Under the pieces are notes generated by a model that made no database searches, was not told the origin of the DNA, and was given only the letters and a program-made list of their open reading frames with translations. A stretch of 64,000 nucleotides of DNA from Rhizobiales bacterium CCH3-A5 (GTDB lineage: Bacteria > Pseudomonadota > Alphaproteobacteria > Rhizobiales > Beijerinckiaceae), in the NCBI GenBank assembly GCA_001556025.1, contig LSIB01000163.1, positions 158,925 through 222,924 of the forward strand. Direction: 5' to 3'. How positions within the stretch are numbered: position 1 is the stretch's first letter; each line of letters starts with the position of its first letter. Positions 57,597-64,000 of the stretch are shown piece by piece. Both the position numbers and the translations under genes were made by a program.

Positions 57597-60500
57597 ATGA
57601 GCGGGGCGACCTGGCTGAGGGCAGGCGCGATCGCGCTCGGCGCGCTCGCCGTGGCGCTGCTCGTCTGGTTCGGCTTCCCGTTCATCGCGATCGGCGAGGT
57701 CCGGCCCTTCGACTCGCTCTTCGTCCGCATTCCCCTCGTCGCGCTGATCGGCATCGGCGCAGTCGCCTGGATCGTGCTGATGATCCTGAAGCGCCGGCGC
57801 GCGGCCGCCGCGCTCGGCGAGGCCATGGCGAAGAGCGAGGAGCCGACCGGCGACGGGGCTGCCCTGTCCTCGGCGATGCGTGACGCGCTTTCCACGCTGA
57901 AGCGGGCGCGGGGCAAGGATGGCGGCGATTTCCTCTACGACCTGCCCTGGTATGTCATCATCGGCCCGCCGGGTGCCGGCAAGACGACGGCTCTGGTCAA
58001 TTCGGGACTCAAATTCCCGCTGGCGCGCAGCGCGACGCCGCAGGCCGTCGCCGGCGTCGGCGGCACGCGCTATTGTGACTGGTGGTTCTCCGAGGACGCG
58101 GTGCTGATCGACACCGCCGGCCGCTACACCACGCAGGACACCGATTCCAAGGCCGAGCGGGCGAGCTGGCTCGCCTTCCTCGACCTGCTCAAGACCAACC
58201 GGCCGCGCCAGCCGATCAACGGCGTGATGGTCGCGATCAGCGTCGAGGATCTGCTGACGGCCACCCCCGAGCAGATCGCGGCCCATGCCGATGCGGTGCG
58301 CACCCGCCTGCTGGAACTGCATGAGCGGCTGAAGATCGATTTCCCGGTCTATGCGATCTTCACCAAGGCCGACCTCGTCGCCGGCTTCAACGAGTTCTTC
58401 GGCGGGCTGACCGAACCGCAGCGGCGCATGGTCTGGGGCCACAGCTTCCAGACCACCGAGAAGACCCGCAACATGATCGGCGAGGTCGCGCCCGAATACG
58501 ACGCTTTGATCGAGCGCCTCAACGAGCGCCTCTCCGACCGTCTGCAGGAAGAGCACAACCCGACCGCCCGCGCCCAGCTCTTCGGCCTGCCGAGCCAGAT
58601 GGCGGCGCTGAAGCCGAAGGTCACCGACTTCCTGACCCGCGTCTTCGAGCCGACGCGCTATCAGGCCAATGCGACTTTGCGCGGCTTCTACTTCACCTCC
58701 GGCACGCAGGAAGGCACGCCGATCGACCAGTTGATCGGTTCGCTGGCGCGCAGCTTCGGCAGCGAGCATGCCGATGCGGGCGCGTTCTCCGGCCGGGGCA
58801 AGAGCTATTTCCTCACCGATTTGATCCAGAAGGTGATCATCGGCGAGGCGGGCTGGGTCTCGACCGATCTCGGCGCGGCGCGGCGGGCGACGCTGCTGCG
58901 CGCGAGCGGCTTCGCGCTCGTCGCCATCGTCTGCGCCACGCTGATCGGGCTGTGGTGGACGAGCTATGCGCGCAACGACGCGCTGATCACCGCGACCAAT
59001 TTCGGGCTCTCCGACTACCGCCAGACCGCAGCTCCCGTGCTGCAGGAGACCACGATCGCCGAGCGCAATTTCAGTCGCGTTCTGCCGCTTTTGCACAAGC
59101 TGCGCCACATGCCGGCCGGCTATGCCAGCAAGGACGAGCCGACGCCGCTGCTCGCAACCTTTGGCCTGAGCCAGCGCGAGCGCCTGCAATCGGCCTCGCA
59201 GATCAGCTACCAGGAGGCGCTGGAGCGGATGCTGCGCTCGCGCATCATCTTCCGGCTGGAAGAGCAGCTCGAGGCCAACGTCAACAATCCCGGCTTCGTC
59301 TACGAGGCGCTGAAGGTCTATCTGATGATCGGCGCGCAGGCGCGGATGGAGCGCGACCTCGTCATCGCCTGGATGCGGCAGGACTGGGCCGAGAACCTGT
59401 TCCCCGGCGCGGCCAACGCCAAGGGGCGCGAGGCGCTGGAGGAACATCTGGTGGCAATGCTCGACCTCGACGAGGGGGCCGAGCCGATCGTCAAGCTCAA
59501 CCAGACCCTGATCGAGAACTCGCAGCGGACGCTTCGCCGCATGAGCATCGCCGAGCGCGCCTACGAACTGCTGCGCACGCAAGGCCGGCTGCCGGCCAAG
59601 GACTGGGTCGCGGCGCAGCGCGGCGGCGGCGATGTGCGGCTGGCCTTCGAGGGCGTCGGCGGCGAGGACCTCGACGCTGTCCGCGTGCCCTATTTCTACA
59701 CCTATGAGGGTTTCCAGAGCGCCTTCGTCGATCGCCTCGGCGATATCGGCGAGCGCATCGAGAAAGAGCGCTGGGTTCTGGGCGAGACGACCGACCAGTC
59801 GGCGATCGTGGCGCAGTACGCAACGCTGTTCCAGGATCTGCTGCGGCTCTATACGCGCGATTTCGTCGCGACCTGGCAGAGGTCGCTGGCCCGGCTGAAG
59901 CTGCGCCCGCTCAACGCCGACAAGCCGCGCTATGTCGCGCTCAGCGCCATCGCCGCGCCGACCTCGCCCTTCAAGCAGATCCTCGAATCGGTGCGCGACG
60001 AGACCCAGCTCACCAAGGAGCGCGCGCTCTCAAAGGCTGCCGTCGCCAAGGCCGCGGGGCAGGCGGCCGGGCAGGCGCTGGAGAAGCGCGCCAGCGACGC
60101 GCTCGGCCGGCTCGGCGCGAATCTGCCGCTGAGCGCGCCCGGCGTCGAGCGCGTGCTCTCCGGCGGAACCGATGCGCTTGGCGCGAATATCGAGAGCCAG
60201 TTCAAGGCGCTGCATGTGCTCGTCGATGGCGATCTCGGCCGCCGCCCGGTCGACCAGCTCCTGCAGATCTTGTCCGAGATCAACCAGAACCTCGCCACCG
60301 CCGCGACCAACCCGGCCCAGGCCAGCGCCGCCAACGCCGCGCTCGTGCCGCTGATCGCGGCGCTACGCGCCAACTCCTCGCGCTACCCGGCGCCCTTCGA
60401 CGGCATGGTGCTCTCGGCGGTGAACGATTTCGAGGGCGACGCGACGGGTGCGACGGTCGCCCTGCTGCGGCAGGGGCTCGCCGACCAGGTCACGCGCGTC

Positions 60501-61217
60501 TGCGGCGAGATCGTCACCAACCGCTTCCCCTTCGCCAAGGCGAGCACGCGCGACGTGCCGCTGGCCGATTTCGCGCGGCTCTTTGCCCCCACCGGCATTA
60601 TGGAGACCTTCTTCAAGGAGCGAATCGAGCCCTATGTCGACAAATCGAAGGCGCAATGGACCTTCCGCGTCGACAGCCGGGTGGCGCGGGCGCTCTCGGC
60701 CACGACGCTGCGCGAATTCCAGCGCGCCAGCGAGATCCGCGAGGCCTTCTTCCCCACCGGCGGCAATCTGCCCTCCTTCCAGATGATCGTGACGCCGACC
60801 GCGCTCTCCTCGGACGCCTCTGCCGGCAAGCTGGAGATCAACGGCTTCACCGTGACGAGCCAGCAGGGCGTCGCGACCCCGGTGCCGGTGATGTGGCCGG
60901 GCGGCGGCGTCGGCAAGACCGCGATCACGCTGACGCTGGGCGGCGCGGCGGCGGGCGGCGGCGGCATCTTCGGCGGCGGCTTCTTCTCCAGCGGCTCGAC
61001 GCCGGCTGCGAGCGAGGCCAAGCTGTTCGAGCGCGACGGAGTCTGGTCGTTCTTCCGCCTGCTCGATACAGGCTCGGTGCTGCGCCAGGGCGACAACATC
61101 GTGCTGACGCTGGCGGCGGGCGGGCGGCAGGTCGGCTACCAGTTCGGCGTCGGCTCGCTCAAGAACCCGCTCGTTCTTCCCGCGCTGCGCGAATTCCGCT
61201 GTCCGTCGGGAATCTGA
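57597..61217 (+). CDS. tssM: T6SS membrane complex protein TssM (IcmF)
   Basis: 1206 residues. Two N-terminal membrane segments and a third near residue 440 ('SGFALVAIVCATLIGLWW') flank the cytoplasmic NTPase-like domain with Walker A GPPGAGKTTAL and 'DTAGRYTTQD'. The long periplasmic part ends with the IcmF-related C-terminal domain ('PVMWPGGGVGKTAITLTL', 'GVWSFFRLLDTGSVLRQGDN', quoted ends only). Both the length and the intact Walker A motif are typical. It spans from the inner membrane to the outer-membrane side. Confidence 0.95.
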   Translation: MSGATWLRAGAIALGALAVALLVWFGFPFIAIGEVRPFDSLFVRIPLVALIGIGAVAWIVLMILKRRRAAAALGEAMAKSEEPTGDGAALSSAMRDALSTLKRARGKDGGDFLYDLPWYVIIGPPGAGKTTALVNSGLKFPLARSATPQAVAGVGGTRYCDWWFSEDAVLIDTAGRYTTQDTDSKAERASWLAFLDLLKTNRPRQPINGVMVAISVEDLLTATPEQIAAHADAVRTRLLELHERLKIDFPVYAIFTKADLVAGFNEFFGGLTEPQRRMVWGHSFQTTEKTRNMIGEVAPEYDALIERLNERLSDRLQEEHNPTARAQLFGLPSQMAALKPKVTDFLTRVFEPTRYQANATLRGFYFTSGTQEGTPIDQLIGSLARSFGSEHADAGAFSGRGKSYFLTDLIQKVIIGEAGWVSTDLGAARRATLLRASGFALVAIVCATLIGLWWTSYARNDALITATNFGLSDYRQTAAPVLQETTIAERNFSRVLPLLHKLRHMPAGYASKDEPTPLLATFGLSQRERLQSASQISYQEALERMLRSRIIFRLEEQLEANVNNPGFVYEALKVYLMIGAQARMERDLVIAWMRQDWAENLFPGAANAKGREALEEHLVAMLDLDEGAEPIVKLNQTLIENSQRTLRRMSIAERAYELLRTQGRLPAKDWVAAQRGGGDVRLAFEGVGGEDLDAVRVPYFYTYEGFQSAFVDRLGDIGERIEKERWVLGETTDQSAIVAQYATLFQDLLRLYTRDFVATWQRSLARLKLRPLNADKPRYVALSAIAAPTSPFKQILESVRDETQLTKERALSKAAVAKAAGQAAGQALEKRASDALGRLGANLPLSAPGVERVLSGGTDALGANIESQFKALHVLVDGDLGRRPVDQLLQILSEINQNLATAATNPAQASAANAALVPLIAALRANSSRYPAPFDGMVLSAVNDFEGDATGATVALLRQGLADQVTRVCGEIVTNRFPFAKASTRDVPLADFARLFAPTGIMETFFKERIEPYVDKSKAQWTFRVDSRVARALSATTLREFQRASEIREAFFPTGGNLPSFQMIVTPTALSSDASAGKLEINGFTVTSQQGVATPVPVMWPGGGVGKTAITLTLGGAAAGGGGIFGGGFFSSGSTPAASEAKLFERDGVWSFFRLLDTGSVLRQGDNIVLTLAAGGRQVGYQFGVGSLKNPLVLPALREFRCPSGI

Positions 61218-61221
61218 GCCG

Positions 61222-61920
61222 ATGGCGTGCGGGCTGTTCGGAAAGATCCCGGCCAAGCGCGATTTCATCGCGGTCGACGCGCCGCAGGCTTTTCTTTCGG
61301 TCTACGAGCCCTGGCTCCAGGGCGGGCTGACGGCGAGCCGGCTCGCGCTCGGCGGGCACTGGCAGGACGCTTTCCTCAAAGCCCCGATCTGGCGCTTCTG
61401 GCTCGGCGGCGGCTATTGCGGACGCCCTGTCGCCGGAGCCTTCATGCCCTCAGTCGATGGCGTCGGCCGCTATTTCCCCCTGACCGTCTTCTCCTTCGGC
61501 GAAGCGGGGGCCGCGCTCGCGCCGCCTGAACTCGATCCGCAGGAGACCTGGTTCGCCGCGATCGAGGATTTCCTGCTGCACGCGCTGGAAGCGGGGACGA
61601 GCTACGAAGCGCTGTCGCAGCAGCTACGCGCCCTGCCGCCGCCGGCGACACCCGCGCTGCCGCCGCCCGACGAGGCGGTCAGGCTGTCCGACGGCACCAT
61701 CGTAGCCGCGCTCGCGCCCGGCACGCTTCCGCTCAGGCTGCCGGCCCTGCGCGTCGAGGACCATCTGCGCGCGCAGGCGCGGACCTGCTGCCTCTGGACG
61801 GTCGGCGGCGACGAATTCGAGCCGCTGCTGCTCGCCGGGCAGACCCTGCCCGATCCGCATCTGTTCGCCGGCCTGCTCACCGGGCGCTTCGACGCCTTCG
61901 TTCAGGGGATCGCCTCATGA
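61222..61920 (+). CDS. tagF: T6SS post-translational regulator TagF
   Basis: 232 residues. The TagF/ImpM opening 'CGLFGKIPAKRDFIAVDAP' is diagnostic, followed by 'APIWRFWLGGGYCGRPVAGAFMPSVDGVGRYFPLTVF' (quoted: FMPSVDGVGRYFPLT). TagF represses T6SS assembly post-translationally, in Agrobacterium as a TagF-PppA fusion; here TagF and PppA are separate genes overlapping by four bases. Confidence 0.92.
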   Translation: MACGLFGKIPAKRDFIAVDAPQAFLSVYEPWLQGGLTASRLALGGHWQDAFLKAPIWRFWLGGGYCGRPVAGAFMPSVDGVGRYFPLTVFSFGEAGAALAPPELDPQETWFAAIEDFLLHALEAGTSYEALSQQLRALPPPATPALPPPDEAVRLSDGTIVAALAPGTLPLRLPALRVEDHLRAQARTCCLWTVGGDEFEPLLLAGQTLPDPHLFAGLLTGRFDAFVQGIAS

Positions 61921-62729
61921 CCGCGACGCAATCCTCGGCCCTGACGGAGGCCTTCGAGACCGGTGCGGTCAGTCATGTCGGGCGCGTGCGCAGCCATAAC
62001 GAGGACGCCTATGTCGCGCGGCCGGAATTCGGCGTCTGGGCGGTGGCCGACGGGATGGGCGGGCATGAGAATGGGGCGCTCGCCAGCGGCACGCTGGCGA
62101 CGGCGATCGACGCCATCGGCCCGGCCGCCTCGGCCGCCGACCTGCTGGGGCGGCTGGAGGCGGCCGTGCTGCGTGCCAACAGCGAGCTGCGCGCGCTGAT
62201 CCGTGGCCGGCGCGGCGTCGCCATGGGCTCGACCCTGGTCGCGCTGCTGGTCTTCGAGCGCCATTTCGCCTGCGTCTGGTCGGGCGACAGCCGAATCTAT
62301 CTGCTGCGCGACGGCCGCATGTCCCAGGTCTCGCGCGACCACACCGAGGTGCAGGACATGATCGACAGCGGCGTGATGACGCCCGAGGAGGCGAAGCACT
62401 CGCCGCGCCGCCACGTCATCACCCGCGCGATCGGCGTGGCCGATACCCCCGAACTCGACCTCGACAGCGGCGAACTCGCCGAGGGCGACGTCTTCCTGCT
62501 CTGTTCGGACGGGTTGACGGGCCACGTCACCGACGCCGAGATCGAGGTCGCGCTCCGCGACATGGGCGCGCAGGCGGCCTGCGAGGCGCTGCTTTCTCTC
62601 GTGCTCGAGCGCGGCGCGAGCGACAATGTCACCATCGTCGTCGTCAGGCGGCAGAATGGCGGCGGCGATGATGGCGGCACCACCCGCTGGCTGCCCAACG
62701 CCCGCGCCGCGAGGAGGTCCGGCTCATGA
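61917..62729 (+). CDS. pppA: PP2C-type Ser/Thr phosphatase PppA
   Basis: 270 residues with all PP2C metal motifs: 'RSHNEDAYVA', 'VADGMGGHENG', 'VWSGDSRIYLLRDG', 'LLCSDGLTGHVTD' and 'GASDNVTIVVV'. It dephosphorylates the FHA protein and turns the T6SS down. Overlaps tagF upstream and ppkA downstream by four bases each, so the phosphatase and kinase are translationally coupled. Confidence 0.93.
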   Translation: MTATQSSALTEAFETGAVSHVGRVRSHNEDAYVARPEFGVWAVADGMGGHENGALASGTLATAIDAIGPAASAADLLGRLEAAVLRANSELRALIRGRRGVAMGSTLVALLVFERHFACVWSGDSRIYLLRDGRMSQVSRDHTEVQDMIDSGVMTPEEAKHSPRRHVITRAIGVADTPELDLDSGELAEGDVFLLCSDGLTGHVTDAEIEVALRDMGAQAACEALLSLVLERGASDNVTIVVVRRQNGGGDDGGTTRWLPNARAARRSGS

Positions 62730-64000
62730 GCGATCAGGACCGGACCGTCATCCTGCAGGGCTCCAGCCTGCCGGTCGGCACGCAGCTCAACGGCATCTAC
62801 GAGATCGAGCGGCTGATCGCCGTCGGCGGCATGGGCGAGGTCTACAAGGGCCGCGCCATCCAGACCGGCGACGCGGTGGCGATCAAGATGATCAAGCCCG
62901 ACATGGCGCGCAATGCGGCAGCCGTAACGCTGTTCCGCAAGGAGGCGGCGTCGCTGCACAACCTCTATCACGAGGCGATCGTCCGCTATTACGTCTTCAC
63001 GGTCGATCCGGCGACGCAGGTCTCTTATCTCGCGATGGAGTATGTCGACGGCCAGCCGCTTTCGGACCGGATCAAGGAGGGCAAGCTTAGCGTCGACGAG
63101 GTCGACGTGCTGCGCCGTCGCATCGCCGGCGGCCTGCATGCCGCCCACCTGCTCGGCATCGTCCATCGCGACATCTCGCCCGACAACATCATCCTGCCCT
63201 CGGCGCGTGTCGAACGCGCCAAGATCATCGATTTCGGCATCGCCCGCTCGACCCAGGTCGGCGAAGGCACGGTGATCGGCTCGGGTTTCGCCGGGAAATA
63301 CAATTACGTCTCGCCCGAGCAACTCGGGCTCGAGGGCGGCGACGTCACCGGCCGCTCCGACATCTACAGCCTCGGCCTCGTCCTGGCCGAGGCGCTGACC
63401 GGCCGCGCCATCGATATGGGCGGCACGCAGGTGCAGCTCATCGACAAGCGCCGCCGCGTGCCCGATCTCGCCGGCATCGACCCGTCCTACCGCCCGCTGC
63501 TGAACGCGATGCTCGCGCCCGACCCGGCCAAGCGCCCCGCCGACATGGCCGCCGTCGCATCCTGGCAGCGCGCCGCGCCCGCCGCAGCGCGCCGGGGCGG
63601 CGGCGCATTGCGCTGGGTCGCGGTCGCAGCCGGGCTCGTGGCGCTGGTCGGCGGCGGCTATGGCGTCTGGACCTCGCGACAGCCGGCTTCCGGGCCAGCC
63701 ATCACGCCCGCGCCCGAACTCGCGGAGCGCAGCGAGACGTCGGCCCCCGCCAACACCGCGCAGAGCCCTGCCCCGCCGCAGCTCGCCGAACCCGCGCCCA
63801 CGCCGGCGCCCTTAGCTGCTGCACCGACGCAGCAGGCCGCCGCCGCGCCCGTGCAGCCGCCGCCGCGACTGCCCGATCCGCCGCCGCCGCGCGTCGAACC
63901 CCCGGTCGCGCCACCGCAGATCGCCGTGCGGACGGACCCACCCGGCGCGCCGCCGGCCACGCCCGCACGGCGATCTGCGGTGGCGCGACCGGGGGTTCGA
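62726..64000 (+). CDS. ppkA: Ser/Thr protein kinase PpkA, 3' end outside the window
   Basis: 425 codons visible, open at the window edge. Hanks-kinase landmarks: glycine loop GGMGEVY (34-40), Lys54 in VAIKMIKP, HRD (147-149) with SPDN, DFG (169-171) and 'GKYNYVSPEQL'. A membrane segment ('LRWVAVAAGLVALVGGGYGVW') precedes a Pro/Ala-rich periplasmic part. Near the end 'IAVRTDPPGA' resembles the start of a PEGA repeat, but the next bases begin an inverted copy of the preceding sequence, so the last residues may not be genuine. It phosphorylates the FHA protein to activate the T6SS. Confidence 0.9.
   Translation, partial: MSDQDRTVILQGSSLPVGTQLNGIYEIERLIAVGGMGEVYKGRAIQTGDAVAIKMIKPDMARNAAAVTLFRKEAASLHNLYHEAIVRYYVFTVDPATQVSYLAMEYVDGQPLSDRIKEGKLSVDEVDVLRRRIAGGLHAAHLLGIVHRDISPDNIILPSARVERAKIIDFGIARSTQVGEGTVIGSGFAGKYNYVSPEQLGLEGGDVTGRSDIYSLGLVLAEALTGRAIDMGGTQVQLIDKRRRVPDLAGIDPSYRPLLNAMLAPDPAKRPADMAAVASWQRAAPAAARRGGGALRWVAVAAGLVALVGGGYGVWTSRQPASGPAITPAPELAERSETSAPANTAQSPAPPQLAEPAPTPAPLAAAPTQQAAAAPVQPPPRLPDPPPPRVEPPVAPPQIAVRTDPPGAPPATPARRSAVARPGVR
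63894..64000. repeat. Perfect 38-bp-arm fold-back at the window end
   Basis: 63894-63931 and 63963-64000 are exact reverse complements (38 of 38), separated by 31 bases. The right arm reaches the last base of the window, so the inverted region may extend further. It lies inside the kinase coding frame. Either a genuine palindrome or an assembly or sequencing fold-back. Confidence 0.85.

Overview
The window reads as a high-GC chromosome segment from an alphaproteobacterium, most likely a Hyphomicrobiales/Rhizobiales member of the Bosea/Bradyrhizobium kind. This rests on codon use, a dense set of solute-uptake operons, short inverted-repeat elements of a type common in that order, and a type VI secretion system (T6SS) carrying the TagF-PppA-PpkA-Fha regulatory cassette. 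The genus is an inference only.

Layout. (1) 1-4064: 3' part of a large repetitive surface or secreted protein. (2) 4085-11776 (minus strand): a catabolic cluster with a molybdenum hydroxylase (large and 2Fe-2S subunits), a ModA-like binding protein in the same frame as the large subunit, a TctC/Bug binding protein, a fumarylacetoacetate-hydrolase (FAH) gene and a GntR/FadR-type regulator. The FAH gene is split exactly by an IS110-family insertion (8901-10490). The left end of that insertion shows bridge-RNA-like donor guides and a circle-junction promoter. (3) 12071-17181 (plus): a GntR-flanked ABC importer with an alpha/beta hydrolase. (4) 17155-24369: a complete 7.2-kb ISL3-family transposon. 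It has terminal inverted repeats and an exact 8-bp target duplication (AAATTTTC), and its cargo is a three-gene restriction-modification-like operon plus an unknown gene. It landed one codon before the stop of the importer's binding-protein gene. (5) 24567-26625: aldo/keto reductase and ketopantoate-reductase-like genes. (6) 26643-31899: a polar amino-acid-type ABC importer with an embedded aspartoacylase-like deacylase, divergent from an RpiR regulator. (7) 31919-37500: a sugar-type ABC importer without its own ATPase, a possible alpha/alpha-barrel protein and a divergent LacI regulator. (8) 37497-38777: an M23 peptidase. (9) 38805-64000: a T6SS locus. Its minus-strand block runs tssA-tssB-tssC-hcp-tssE-tssF-tssG-clpV. 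Its plus-strand blocks are vgrG-(small gene)-tagH and tssK-tssL-tssM-tagF-pppA-ppkA, with a PAAR gene on the opposite strand between them. ppkA runs off the window, and the last 107 bases form a perfect 38-bp-arm fold-back.

The two most notable items are the ISL3 transposon, whose boundaries can be fixed to the base because the interrupted gene can be restored, and the IS110 element, whose target gene and donor ends allow its bridge RNA architecture to be proposed from sequence alone. Several regulator/operator pairs are also visible: GntR ATTGGTTkAyCAAT, a LacI half-palindrome and an RpiR palindrome. No rRNA, tRNA or CRISPR array was seen.
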